Below are positions 24,608-36,868 of a DNA stretch of 64,000 bases, piece after piece (position 1 is the stretch's first letter; every line of letters starts with the position of its first letter). The position numbers and the translations under genes are program-made. The stretch is taken from NCBI GenBank assembly GCA_936432065.2, contig OW386287.2, positions 77,875,804 to 77,939,803 on the forward strand, given 5' to 3'. The stretch comes from Rutpela maculata. Lineage: Eukaryota; Arthropoda; Insecta; Coleoptera; Cerambycidae. Under the pieces are notes generated by a model that ran no database searches, was not told the origin of the DNA, and saw only the letters and a list, made by a program, of their open reading frames with translations.

Positions 24608-24879
24608 CAAAAAAATCCTGTATTATATATTTCGAACCTTATACAGGTTGTCTCAAATGTCGTAAATACGAAGGGAGGGGCAATAGGTGAAGTTATCTCC
24701 AATCAAAATGGTTCTCCGATTTTTGATGGTTTGAAAGTTATTTCACCTTTTGTATTTTTGCCCGAAAATACCTAATATTTTTACTAAGAAAATGGTAAAA
24801 AAAACCTGTAATCTTGTCAAAAAATCTTATTCATATTTTGCTCTAAAGCTGATAGTCGCTTAAATGGTAAAAATATTCT

Positions 24880-25390
24880 CAACTCATGGAACCATCGGTA
24901 TAGGTCACTGGTGGTCAGGGCATTCTGGAATAGACTTCAAGGGGAAATCTGATGAGCTTGTGAGACAAGGAAGAGCTAACACATCCTATGGCTTAGAACC
25001 CATCTGAAAATCACTAAAAATTCAGCAAGAGTTGCTAACAAATATTGTGTCAAGAACAAACAAACACAAAACTCACCGAAGGAACCTCCCAGGAAATTAT
25101 CATGGGAAAACGCTCATCAAAGAACTGTCTCAAAAAACAGGCTGAGACTGAGACTAATAGGACTTCTTACAGGACACTTTCCTGTCAAGAAGCACCTACA
25201 CATAATCAAAAATTTCGAAGATTTCCTTAAACTACAGACTATACAGAAAAGAACCAGAAACGATGGTTTATATCATATTCAAGTGCGAGGCGTTGGCCCG
25301 CAAGAGACACAAAATATCAACAGATCCGGAAACAATCCACACATCAATGTTATATTGCTTACAAGAAATAGTCTACACACATACAAACAC
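24880..25390 (+). pseudogene. LINE 3' fragment: RNase H C-terminus and zinc-knuckle tail
   Basis: From about 24911 the frame reads WSGHSGIDFKGKSDELVRQG, matching the C-terminal pattern of LINE RNase H (W-PGH-G--GNE-AD-LA--G). Downstream, in other frames, come LRLIGLLTGHFPVKKHLHII and then ETMVYIIFKCEALARKRH, corresponding to the TGH...L..HL and HxLCECxAL region that follows RNase H in I/R1/LOA-type elements. The GNE is degraded and stops intervene. This is a decayed 3' end, similar in domain order to the LINE at 46.7-51 kb but diverged. Confidence 0.7.
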
Positions 25391-26199
25391 AAGTATTTTT
25401 TCGTTTTTCGATCTTTGAGTCTAATATGATTATTAAAGATATTTACTAGGTTATAATGGACCTGTTTGATTAAGTCAGGAAGCTATTAATAAATTTCGAA
25501 AAAATAATTAATTTTACAATTTCATCTGGTATGGATATTTTAAATAATTTCATATTCTAAAACTTTTATTATATACAGTTATTGTTAATCTAGCGTATTC
25601 TGTGTCATTTATGTTGCAACCTGTATTAACATATGTGTGTCGATCAATGGACGCAGAATTTGATAGAGTCTAAATAGGTAATCAGATTTAGGTGGTCTAT
25701 CGCCGTTTGAAAAGTTATTTACCAAAGAGTATGGATCAACATACGTCTCGTTCTTTGCCTTTCTTGCACTTTCTACCTATTATTTACCTCAGGTATGTCA
25801 ATCTATGTCGTATGGTTTCATTCTAACATGATATAAGTTACTTTCTACCATTAAAAAGGTAATAGATACTCAATTCGAATGGATGAGAACATGCTCTACC
25901 AGATGTTATGGGTTTCATCTGTTTATACGTCAAACTCAAATTATAATTTTTGTTAAAAAATAATTATTATATCGTATTGAGAAGTAGAACGACAATAGGT
26001 ACAAATAAAAATGCTAGGTAATCTCCTATCAGTATTAAAGTTTCACTTGCCCAAAACCTAAATTATGTATAGATACTTATCTACCAAGCAATAAAATGAG
26101 AAAAATAATATATCCAGAAAAAAAGTACGCTTATAAATGGTATGAATGTAATAAGTAGTATAATCTGTTCATTGAATGAAAATTTTTGTCATAGATTGT
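25391..26199. other. Non-coding AT-rich stretch
   Basis: No open frame with recognisable similarity, no RNA gene and no shared repeat detected. Confidence 0.5.
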
Positions 26200-26204
26200 T
26201 AATC

Positions 26205-27751
26205 AAGCCCAGTCGATGAAAGTATTTAGGTACCCACAAAATTTTGCAAACTGTGTAAACTTTTTTTAATGAGTTCGTGAAAGTGTGTAGAATAATATCC
26301 TGAAAAGTTTACATTTCGCTCGGATGCAGAACATAAAAAAAGTGAAAAAAAATTTTTTTCATCCATTTTTTCAAAATTTTTAAATTAAATCAAGCTAGAA
26401 AAAAATATATACAGATCGCGTATTTATGAACGAAAAATGTCCTAACATAATTTATCGTTAAAGCCACGGTTTTCCCGGAAAAAAATAGTCAAGTGTAACG
26501 TTATAACAGAGAGAGATCCATGCGGGCACGCACTTGAATACGCATGACTGTGACACCGACTCACTGAATTACATGTCACTAAATCATAATTTGTTCAGTC
26601 TATATGAGTGTTGGTTCATTTAAAAGATGGAAATTGTAGCTTTCTGATGCTTTTTTGTTTTAAATAATACAAGCAAAGTATGGATGGGAAAAATATACTT
26701 ATATATATTATCACGCCCGAACTCAATCGGCGCAATACAATATAGAAAAACATAAAAACCCTTCAAAAAAATTCTTTCTTCATTGAGAACTGTTGACAAA
26801 TTTGTTCACTTCATGATTATTATGGTTTATTACATTGTAGTAACGAGGATTAAAAAAAAGTACATCTCAAATCATTTTAATTTCCTTGCTTGATGATTTT
26901 TTTTGATACATATATATATATTGGAGGCTGTAACTTGTTGAGAAATTGACCCATTGGAAAAAATAAAATATCATTATTTCGGAAAAATGTATATTTTTCG
27001 AATGTTCAAACATAAATCGTTTACTTGTATGCATTTTTTCGAAAATATAATCAATCGGATCATGATAAGAAATTGCGATTTTCACGATCTTATCCTTATA
27101 ACTATGAAAATATCTTTGATTGCTTTGAATATAAATTCTGGAACGTTTCCAATACATTAACAAATGTATAAGGAATCCATTGGATATAGCTGAAATGTGG
27201 ATAGGTGTACCTATAATAAATACAATACAGTAAAGGCACGTAAAAATTCATGCGAGCGATTCAGCGGCTATGTGTGGTGTCTGTGTATGCGTTGATAATT
27301 ATATATTTCCCCTCCATACCTACTATTTATCCTCCTATTTACTAAGAAAAATGTTTAAAGCGTGTAATCAGAAAAAGAAAAAAGCTTTATTTTACTCGAT
27401 AGAACAGCTAAGAATTTTTAGATAGTATGCATTTAACTTTGAGCTCATCGCGCAGAGTGACAGTTACTTCACTATTTTTTTCTAGGAATACCGTGGCTTT
27501 AGCGATAAATTTTATTACGATATTTTTTGTTCAGAGACACGTGGTCTCTCACCTGTATTTTTTATTTTTTCCTACCCTGACTTAATTTCAAAATTTTGAG
27601 AAAAATGGATAAAAAAATTTTTTCTTCACTTTTTCTTTTATGTTCTGCATCCGAGCGAAATGTAAACTTTTCAGGATATTATTCTATACATTTTCACGAA
27701 CTCATTAAAATGATTCAGTTTGCAAATTTTTGTTTTCTGTCGTCTGGGCTA
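26205..27751. mobile_element. TIR element of 1.55 kb, probable 5-bp target duplication
   Basis: The terminal inverted repeats are about 280 bp (26205-26480 and 27490-27751). Ends are AAGCCCAGTCGA and the inverse TCGTCTGGGCTA. Further in, GTTCGTGAAAGTGTGTAGAA pairs with its inverse near 27690, and TTTCGCTCGGATGCAGAACA with its inverse near 27645. TAATC occurs immediately outside both ends (26200-26204 and 27752-27756). The interior holds no transposase; open frames at 26867-27163 (-) and 26954-27160 (+) overlap each other and are not supported. Superfamily not assigned. Confidence 0.75.
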
Positions 27752-27759
27752 TAATCCGT

Positions 27760-28330
27760 ACGACTTCCAAATAAAAATGAAAAAATTTTTGGCCAATGTT
27801 TTGGAGTTTCGTTTTTGATTATATAATTTCTAATCTGAGCGTGAAAGATGTTTTAATAAGTATTTAGTTTTTTTTTATTTCACAAAATTAATATATTGGC
27901 GTCTTCTGAAATAGAACGCAATACAATTACAGAGCTAGGTAATTTGTTATCAATATAGAAGCTTCGCTTAAGTAATACCGAAATATTGTATAGATAAAAG
28001 AGTATGTATAGGATGGTCACGCGAACGTTAGAACCCCATTTAACTTAAATTTAAAAAAAGGCTATAGACAACTAATTTTCTAGAAATCAGAAAAACAATT
28101 CAAAGTTGTATTCCAGGGATATGAACTTGTCAATATAGTTTTAAAAGTATATCCAAATGTTGTTAGCATAATGTATTATAAAACATTTGTATACTTTCTA
28201 GTATTATTTTTCGTAAAATTTCGAAAAAAAAAATAGTCCACTCAACATGTCTCAATACCAATTAATACTATTCATGCTCTTCTTTGCATTATATTAATTT
28301 GAAAGAATTGTAATCTATGAATTATTGTTA
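27760..28330. other. Presumed upstream region or intron of the zinc-finger gene
   Basis: AT-rich non-coding sequence just 5' of the coding exon. I cannot identify a promoter. TTGTTACAG at about 28325-28333 is a plausible 3' splice site. Used directly, however, it would put an in-frame TAG (28336-28338) into the main frame. Confidence 0.4.
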
Positions 28331-28386
28331 CAGAATAGCACGATGCAAAGGTGACCCGACTAACAACAGACGACGTAAAAGTGCTA

Positions 28387-29892
28387 ATGCTACACCCGTC
28401 AATGAAAACAATGAAATATCCCAACGTATCCCAAAGTACCAATATGGCAGTCAACAATGGTTCGCACGTAGACGAGGTCGACTCACTTTTCACCTCATCT
28501 TGTTGGCAAAACTCTAACTCCAACTTACAGAATGAATTCATGGATACCCACAAACTTATTTTGGACAGTCCAATGAGCAACTTAGGTGCAGATAAACTTT
28601 TGCTGGACTCTTCTATGAGCCAAGATGATAGTGAAATGGAAACTAAAGTTACAATGGACACCATAGAAAATATATTAGGTTCCCAATCATTAAACAGTTT
28701 AGCTGAGTTAAAACCCCTGCCCCCATTCACAGGCTACACGGCCAATTTAAGTATTAACGGTATACAAGGACACCATTATCATACGATATCCCAAAGAATT
28801 CCCGAAGAAAACAATAATTCTTATAACAGTTATAACGAGCAGAATATAGTGTCAAGTTCTACTTGTAATGTTAGTGCGGACTCTGCAGGTGACCAAGGCG
28901 GTAAAACTTTTTTCTCAGGTGACGGTTATGCGGACTGTGTAGATCCAGACTCAGTGTCGTCGATAAAATATGAAGATTGCAGTCATCCCTCTGTGGACTC
29001 CGCCACTCATGTAAAAACTGAAATAGCAGAATACGACATATCCTCAATAGAAGACATCGCGGCTATAATAGGTTCTGCTATAGCAGACACGACCGTTCCT
29101 AATAATAACGCGGAAAGTGAGGATCCTACAGGTTCAAGAGACAGTTGGATGGACTTAGATGCGTGGATCGATGGTGCTTGCGTTGACCAACAAAAAAGTA
29201 TAATTATATCTCAAGACGGTTTGTCGGAATTTGTAATACCGTGTACGAGCGACTTTACAAAAACACAACAAACAGTACAGTATACAGCTAAATTACAACC
29301 ACAACAGAGCGGTTCTGCCTTACAAACACTACTTACACACGGTTACATGCCCTTGTTACATGACAGACTTCAAAATGGTCCTCCTATAAAACAAGAAACA
29401 CCAAGTTCTACAAATTACGGTGCCGAATTAATATCAACCTCCAGTCCCCCCGCCAATGTAGTATCCACGACAGACAGTTTACTTTTAACGGTGAATGGTC
29501 GGTTTATGCCCCAGTATAGTGTACATGGTCTTAACGACGACCATCGAATAAGAAGTCCCGATATGCTGGGGCAAAATTACCCCCATACTACAACAACAAC
29601 ACCTAATGCTCCAAAAAAATCTAGGAGTAGAGCACAGAAAAAGCAGCAACAGGCCACTAGCTCGTCGGTTTTTCAAACAGATCAAACTCTTGGTCTTTTG
29701 GGTAAGGAAAAACCGGTGCATCGGTGTAGTATTTGTAATAGAGGTTTTTTGAATAAAAGTAATATCAAAGTTCACTTAAGAACTCACACAGGGGAAAAGC
29801 CGTTTCGTTGCGACACTTGCGCAAAAGCGTTTAGACAAAAAGCACATTTGTTAAAACATCAGCAAATTCACAAAAGAATTGGGCGTGATTGA
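28387..29892 (+). CDS. C2H2 zinc-finger transcription factor (two C-terminal fingers)
   Basis: The only convincing host gene. The frame is open from 28339 (after TAG at 28336-28338) to TGA at 29890-29892. The first ATG is at 28387, giving 501 residues. ATGs at 28402 and especially 28411 (AACAATGA context) are alternatives, and the exon could instead be the last of a spliced gene. The long N-terminal region is low-complexity, rich in Ser, Asn, Gln and acidic residues. It has sumoylation-type motifs IKYE, VKTE and IKQE and an acidic-aromatic patch SWMDLDAWID that could activate transcription. A basic stretch PKKSRSRAQKK resembles a nuclear signal. Two canonical C-X2-C-X12-H-X3-H fingers (about residues 447-467 and 475-495) are joined by TGEKPFR, and the protein ends KRIGRD. 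It probably binds DNA in the nucleus. I do not recognise the ortholog. No operon or neighbour gives a clue. Confidence 0.88.
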   Translation: MLHPSMKTMKYPNVSQSTNMAVNNGSHVDEVDSLFTSSCWQNSNSNLQNEFMDTHKLILDSPMSNLGADKLLLDSSMSQDDSEMETKVTMDTIENILGSQSLNSLAELKPLPPFTGYTANLSINGIQGHHYHTISQRIPEENNNSYNSYNEQNIVSSSTCNVSADSAGDQGGKTFFSGDGYADCVDPDSVSSIKYEDCSHPSVDSATHVKTEIAEYDISSIEDIAAIIGSAIADTTVPNNNAESEDPTGSRDSWMDLDAWIDGACVDQQKSIIISQDGLSEFVIPCTSDFTKTQQTVQYTAKLQPQQSGSALQTLLTHGYMPLLHDRLQNGPPIKQETPSSTNYGAELISTSSPPANVVSTTDSLLLTVNGRFMPQYSVHGLNDDHRIRSPDMLGQNYPHTTTTTPNAPKKSRSRAQKKQQQATSSSVFQTDQTLGLLGKEKPVHRCSICNRGFLNKSNIKVHLRTHTGEKPFRCDTCAKAFRQKAHLLKHQQIHKRIGRD

Positions 29893-31050
29893 TTTACGCT
29901 ACCTTCTAGACTTTACGAAACTAATGTATTTATCGAGTACTGTATTTAACTTTCCAACCAAAATTTGTGGTTCAGAATTAGGCTTTGGTAGTGAACCAAA
30001 TTATTAAACGTAATATTTGTTTATTATGTGAAATGGTACTCTGGTATATATCGCAGAAACTTATGCCAATAGGTATAGTTAATTATTTCTGCGGTTAGTT
30101 TCGTAAACTCTGATGTAGGCCAAAAAGAAATAACAAAACGATGTTTATTGGTACAAATACAACATTCATTGTGTTCTTATAAAAGTGATTAAATTAACAT
30201 GTTGCCAACACTTGGTGCAAATATACAATTTTACGTACCTAAAATTGGCAGTGATGAATACTCCTATCTGATGAGATTCAAATAAATCGAAAGTATTAAA
30301 TTTCTCATAGGATTTCATTGACTGATTTATTTATGTGCCACTAGGGTTTGGCAACAAGTTAACTATTTCCAAATATCTACTGCAAGGGTACGAGATTAAA
30401 TAAGTAGCAATAATTTTAAAATCAATTTCCATTTAATAACGTCATTATGAGAATTAATACTCGTTCTATTGTAACGTATATTTATTGTTTTTATGTACTA
30501 CCTTCCTTCAACTCTTGTAGTCTAAGGAAGTATCAGGTATCAAATACATCAGGTTCGGTGGTTTAATAATAGTAATAATAATAGCAATTTTAAAATGAAT
30601 AAATGAATAGTTAGAACAAATAATGGGCAGTATACAGTTCCCTTATAAGATCAATGGAGGTATAGTATAGTCAGTTGTTACGCACAGAGCTTCGAATTGG
30701 AAACAGTAGTCGTTTTACTATTTCCCCTCAAAGCCTAAGTTCTGCCTATGTTTTATTTCTACATAGGCAGCAGCCTACACTTCCTGGAATAGAACAAATG
30801 GATTTTGCAATCCTCTAATCTTCTCATAAGAAAACCGTACTTCCTGGTTTGTCTTCAGGAATATTTGGAAACAATGTCTGCTCCGATAATATTTAATCAA
30901 TAACAACACTCAGATTTAACGTTAATATTCCAGGAAGGTGTATTCTAAAAATTTTGAGTATGAGTTGTCTGTAGACTTTCTTTTCTGTCTGATAGTTTTA
31001 GTGTCAAATCTTAAAGTTTTTATCCTTAACCCAGCCTGGTCTCAAATTGA
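29893..31050. other. 3' flank and probable 3' UTR of the zinc-finger gene
   Basis: No further coding sequence. The first AATAAA lies near 30282 (CAAATAAATCG), with others beyond 30600. Where the transcript ends cannot be decided from sequence alone. Confidence 0.4.
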
Positions 31051-31059
31051 GTCTTTGGT

Positions 31060-31325
31060 TAAAAAATGGATAGAGAGCGCAAATATTGTCGGAAATGAAC
31101 AATTTTTTTCTTCCTGAAATTCGAACAAATAATCTCGGAGCCCGAATTTTGAAAAAAAATTTTCCTTTTTTATTATATTAAGTTAAAGGCCGAAAAAATG
31201 GCTAGAGAGCGTAAATCTTGTCGGAAATGAACATTTCTTTTTTAATTAAAGCTTACCGAAATTCCAACAAATCCTCGGAGCCCGAATTTTGAAAAAAAAT
31301 TACTATATTAAGTTAAAGGTCAAAA
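31060..31325. repeat. Two-copy tandem repeat (~130 bp)
   Basis: The block AATGG(A/C)TAGAGAGCG, TGTCGGAAATGAACA, CTCGGAGCCCGAATTTTGAA, TATTAAGTTAAAGG occurs twice in succession (about 31060-31190 and 31192-31325), with internal indels. Non-coding. Confidence 0.75.
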
Positions 31326-31613
31326 CATTTTTTACAAAGTAAAATTGAAATCGTTTGTAGATACTAATTTAAATTCGAAATTGTTTGTTTTGGTCCTTAC
31401 ACTTACAGTAGATGTTTGGAAATAGCCTACGTCTGATGTTGGATCATGTATGCTTAAAGCATTAACAGAAATCGACTTAAAACCTTCTTCATATGAAACA
31501 GAAATTAAATTCTACAGGATTCGAAGATAATAACTTCGATAAATTCAATAACTTTGAACTAGTCACATATTTAATTTGAGTGAATTTTACTTATTAGATA
31601 TAGATATTTTGAT

Positions 31614-31845
31614 TTGCCTAACATCTAAAGGTCAACGGACCGACTGCTTTACATCCCCTTCGAAGAATAGTATATTCACTATGCAATCCTCACCTTAATT
31701 GCATAACTTCTGCATATACGGTGATATATAAGCCGCTAGAAGGTGAAGCGAGATCGCTGTATTTCTCTGGAGTTCACCTGTCCAAATATTAACCGCGATT
31801 AATTTTGCTTAACTTTCCGTATAGAGATACGGGTATAGCCAAGAG
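31614..31845 (-). mobile_element. 5S rRNA-headed SINE, diverged and 3'-truncated copy 3
   Basis: Collinear with the other two SINE copies over the 5S-like head and part of the body: GCCTAACAT, GACCGACTGCTTTACATCCC, ATATAAGCCGCTAGAAGGTG, TTAACCGCG. The A-rich 3' end and distal body are missing and substitutions are frequent, so this is an old copy. No flanking duplication seen. Confidence 0.75.
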
Positions 31846-32016
31846 TATTTATTTATTACGTTACAGATTTATAGAAAGAAAAGGAAATTAGTCTAAAAAA
31901 ATTCCTGTAATCTATTATAATCCTTTATCAATGCGATCTGCTAGTCCATATATCAAATGTTTGTTTAGCTAATTATGGTCTAACTGCGTGCTCAAAAGTT
32001 AAGGAGTCTTGATTTT

Positions 32017-32200
32017 CAGTGGCGTAACTAGGGGAGCTAGGGAGGCACTCTGCCATTCCGCCCCCATAATGTGGCGCCCCTCCTCTCGAACATCGGGGAA
32101 TTTTATGCTCATCAAGAAAATGTTTTCCAATCTTGCGCTCCCCCGCTCGTCAAAAAATGTTTTTCGATTTTGTGCCCTCTCCTCCGCTCATCAAGTACAC
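32017..32200 (+). mobile_element. Possible hAT-like end (CAGTGGCG)
   Basis: CAGTGGCGTAACTAGGGG at 32017 followed by GC-rich GGCGCCCC resembles the 5' end of insect hAT-like non-autonomous elements. A similar end, CAGTGGCGAACCC, occurs at 37729. The other terminus is not found. The plus-strand open frame 32009-32257 is read out of this and the adjacent MITE and is not a gene. Confidence 0.35.
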
Positions 32201-32222
32201 AAGTCTACAAATAAAAAAAAAT

Positions 32223-32472
32223 GTTCTGCTCCAAGGACTAAACCTATCATGCCTTAAGTATTTTTGTATGCTGAATCCGAATTTTCAATTTAAGAAATTT
32301 TCCACCGCGTAGATTTCGAGTAAATCCCCGTATTTATTGTCAAAATACGGTGTTTTGACAATTTTTGAGAATTACTCGAAATCTACGAGGTAGAAAATTT
32401 TTTAAATTGGAAATTCGGTTTCAGCACACAAAAATACTTGAGGCATGGTAGATTTAGTCCTAGGAGCAGAAT
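32223..32472. mobile_element. Palindromic MITE, copy 2
   Basis: Same element as at 20878-21106: GTTCTGCTCCAAGGACTAAA at the left, TTTAGTCCTAGGAGCAGAA at the right, and inner AAGTATTTTTGT/ACAAAAATACTTGAGGC. It is slightly longer, with a central hairpin (CGGTGTTTTGACAATTTTTG). Sharing both termini with copy 1 defines the family ends. Confidence 0.85.
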
Positions 32473-32479
32473 TTTTTTC

Positions 32480-35400
32480 TTTTTTGTTTACCTATATTAT
32501 TAGATCTGGAAAAAACTTTCAAAAGTCACTGTTGATTTTTATCCCAGGGTTTCTGGTGCGATTTCTTAGTGGCTCGAGTCCTGAATATCTGAAGCGGAAC
32601 ATGCAATTTAAATGACAAACAATGCTTATTAAACTGAATAAAAATGGAAAAACTTGAAGTTTTTTAATGTACACGTAAATGCGAATCTTTCGGAAAGTAC
32701 GAGGTTTACTAATTAAATTAAAATTATTAATTTCATTATTTTGATGCTTCCAACTGATTACCAATATACCAAGTTTTGTTTATTTCTTTTTGACTGATAT
32801 TTTCAAACGTGCTATAAAAAAGGTACCTCATATTTAAAAACATGTAATATTCCTATTATGGACAATGTGCAATTTCATCATCTAGTGAAGCCGGTGCAAA
32901 TCAACGAAAATCTTTTTCTATATGAAGTCTGTCCATTATTTTCTAAACTCTTTGGAGGATATAACAAAGATAACACCCTGCAGGTTGTTTTATTTATTCG
33001 TACTTATCTATTTTTATTGTTGTAAGGTCAGTCCCCGAGGCAAAAATCGACTTGAAAACGAATTAATTAGAAGTAAGCAAGTTATTTTATTTTTGGGTGC
33101 AATTTAAGGTAATTTTTAAATATTTAATTCTACAAAAACAAACTCAGATGAGAACATATTAATGAAAGCTGAAAAACGCGTTTTTCTTTCTCTCACGATA
33201 TATTCGAAAATATGGGGAATATGTAAAAAAAACTTTTCTTATACTATTTTTTAAGACAACAAAACAATAACCAGACCCCTCTCCAATAAATGGTTTTGGA
33301 GATATAGTGGTTCAAAGTTTAACCAAAAGAATTAAAAAATAAGGTAAGAATATTTCATTTTTATATTTTATATTCTTCCTAATAAATGATCATTTATTGA
33401 AAACCATAAACCTATGAGTATAGGTTTTTTAATTTTTTAGTGACTAAATAGGGTATTTAAAACAAATTTACCGATCTACTGGGAAAATTTAACATCAATA
33501 ATGCTACGATAAGTTCCTATGAGCAAGGGTCCAGTGATGCTTCGTAGTCGAGACAGAAGGTGTGACAGATTTAGTTATTTCTTTTCAGTTTTTTCAAAAT
33601 ATCCAGACACGATTGGAACTAATTATTTGAAACTTGTTTACCTAAGGACCTACTAGTAAGATATAAAATACATACGGTACAATTAAACTTACACTCGTCA
33701 TTGGGCTGGCCAACGTGTACTTGTTGTTTGACCACCGTGTTTGCCACATATTAACCCTTTAGATTTCTACCACTTAAAAGAAGTCGTTTATAAAATGCCA
33801 GAAAGAAGAAATATTACAATGAATAGATCGAGGAATTAGAGGTAATCATTACATTTACTAATTTCTAGAAAATTTAATTTAATATTTCAAATTAATAAAT
33901 TTATAAAAAACTTATTAAGCTTTTAATTGGAGTTTGGGCTGAAAAAATGCCAAAGGGAAAGTTTTGTTAAGCTTGGTCTCCCAACTGCTATGTAAAGAAA
34001 GTAAAAAGTCAGATGCGGACATATTTGTTTCCAAAAATTTAAAACACGGTTCGCAGTGTTCGAGTTTATTTATACCCAAATTATACCTTCCAGTTAGGTT
34101 CCTAGGAAACAGGAATTTCTAGTAATTATTTTAAGCCATTTCTGAATCATCTCGAAAACTTTGAAAAAGTTAAAAACCCGTATTTCAACAACAAAGTGTC
34201 ATGGACACATACACTTTTCGTAACATTGTTGTTGATGAATCTAAACCAGTAGCTTGGTGGATGTTTTTGTAACACCCTGTATAATAACAATCTCTTAAAA
34301 CAACGATAAAACTAAAGAAACCACAGCTCATACATTATATTTTATCACTTATTTTTTTATGATGCTTGGGTACGCATATTTTAATTTTTGTATATTACTA
34401 ACATTTCCTTATGGTCCACAAGAATTCATCGACAAAATTGTTATTTTAATATTTTTATACATTTTATACATTTTTTATCTTCTTATAAGAGACGATTTCT
34501 TTCTCAAAATAAAAGTTTAAATGCTTTATCATAGCCACCATTTACATGTTCTTACTAATATAACATGTAACGATTTTAAATCCTAGACCACGACTTCACT
34601 ATCTTCGATTTTATTGATAGCCGATAGCAGATAGCTTCGACTAATGGCATTTTTTTCATCGTGATGTAGTTTAAAGACTCCCATCTTTCGTGGTCTTTGG
34701 CGCGGGAAGATTGTAAATTGACAAATTATAAATTGAGCCGTTTTCACAGGACTTTAATATTTTTTTTATCACATCATAACTTATTTATCGTAGAGAGGTC
34801 TGCTTGCTCCGACATGTTTTTTAAAAAACTATGGAAAAAGTTGTTTCTTTTTAATACTTTCTATAGTTTCTATAAATATGAAGTGAAAATGAACAAAGAC
34901 AAATTTTTCTTAATATTCACTGAAAAATACAATAATGTGTCTGTTTCTAATTGATTCATTTTATAAATACTGGGTACTAACAATACAACATGGTTTAATA
35001 TTAGTTGGGATGATTAAATAAAAATTACAAACACAAACAAGATGAAAATTTTCCACCAAATGTTTACAATATATAGTTTTATACGAAAATATTTCTGAAT
35101 GCGCACTATTCTTTTATAATATCTTTTTTAGAAAAGGCGTATACTTTTCTCAAGTAAATGAGCAGAAAGAAGAATTCACACTACAGTTTCTATGTTTGTG
35201 TATGAACTAATTTGGCAGAAAGTAAACAGGACACACATTCTTTTTTAGGCAAATTATTAACCAAACTTTCATTTTGTCAGCTGAACTGTTTTCAAAGTTT
35301 GACAAAAAATATAAAACATTGCTTTAACCTCCTCTATCTTGGGAAAAATAAAACAGTTTCCGGAAAGTTTATCTAAGATTTTCATATTGTTTTTGTTCGT

Positions 35401-36860
35401 ACTTTTTTCACATTTCGTTTGTCGGTGACTTTAAATTACACATCCTGTATGTAATGTTTATAAACTCAATTATCATTTAAACAATTTGTAGTGCGGTATC
35501 CTTTCCTTCAGTTTTACCTATGTTTTTGCGCATTGTTGTGGTGTTATACTGTATATTATTTTCTTGTATTATATTTTCCTATATTTATTTTGTTATTATC
35601 TGCTAATCTAGAGGTTGTTGTATTTTTTTCATTATTAGATGTCACCAAACGGCTAAAATCGCTTATTTTGGAAAATGTGTTTTGTAAAAATAAATCACGA
35701 TTTTTCTCAGGTTTTTTTTTGTAACACAGTTCTTGTGATAAAGATACTTAATATTTAAGTAAAGTATTTGTATTTTAACAAAGTTATTTATTACTGTATA
35801 ATCATTAATTGATTATTTAACGAAAATGTATGTTCTGTTATTTTAACGCTATTGTCGGGTTAGTTAAATATGCAGAAAGCTTTATATAAAGTAAATAAAA
35901 TGCAGTATATGAACACCTGATAATGGCATTAAATAGTTGTTGTAATAACATTACATATTTCTTCGTTTATGTAAACTAAAAAGGCAGAAAAATTGTAACA
36001 GCGAATACCTGTAAATTTTGTATCATAGAACCCCTTTATTTATTTAATCTATACTAATGACTTTCGTGTTATATGCCTCTGCCAATAATTCGTCTTGAAC
36101 AAATAGATCTCAATCAAAAATCTCATTGTTGCTTTTGCACCAATATCGTGTGATAGAAAACAATGCATTATTTTGACTCGAAAATAAGCTTTGAATCGTG
36201 ATGTCACGTGACCTACAAACTATCGTTTGAATGTCAAAGGTAATGCGATGTTTTCTCTTTGCATGGCTATCTTTATATCAATCAGCTGAGTATAAATTTG
36301 TAGCTGGTTAGGAACTAATTTCAGTATTTGATTAACTGAATTAGTTTATGATTGTGATAATCATGTATAGAAATTACTCTATCTAATTTATAAATGAGTA
36401 TAGAATGGCACTATTGCTTGAAGAAATAAACTTATCAGTTAGTATGTAATTATACAAAATAATTTTAGATAGACTACATTTAGATAGTTTAAATTAATTA
36501 TTGTTATTATTTTATTGTTGATTATATTAATAAGTATGTTGTATAATAAACACCATTATTTTTAATATGACTATTTATAAATCTGGCGTTTTATTTCTTA
36601 CTTCATTTCAGGTTTCAACAACTTCACTAGGCAGATAATCTTAAAGACTGTTCAATGTTCATGAAGCTGTTGATATGTAGTATTACAGAATTCACTAAGT
36701 AGCTTGAAAATTGTGTCTTTTAAATCTATTATAACTATTCAAAGAAGAAAAGTCATCTAATTTTTTAACATAAGTGTTGTATAAGTCACAGTTGCTAATG
36801 AGTATTTGTTTTACACTTTCCCCCATCTGTTTTAAGCTTTTTGTTTGCATATGAAGGACA
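32480..36860. other. Non-coding AT-rich stretch
   Basis: Scattered short open frames (32519-32764 -, 32922-33107 +, 34697-34954 +, 35491-35724 +, 36695-36880 -) encode AT-biased peptides without domains I recognise. AACACCCTGTAT near 34270 is a motif often found at insect repeat ends. No gene is supported. Confidence 0.5.
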
Positions 36861-36868
36861 TTGCACTT

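Noticed and set aside
24410..24775. 121-codon plus-strand open frame
   Set aside because: Runs antisense through the 5S-headed SINE and its flank; no domain.
28334..28350. Micro-exon between TTACAG and AAG|GTGACC
   Set aside because: GTGACC also looks like a donor, but removing it would interrupt a long open frame; no evidence supports it.
28272..28730. 152-codon minus-strand open frame
   Set aside because: Antisense to the zinc-finger coding exon, whose domains are unmistakable; codon pattern is the mirror of that gene.
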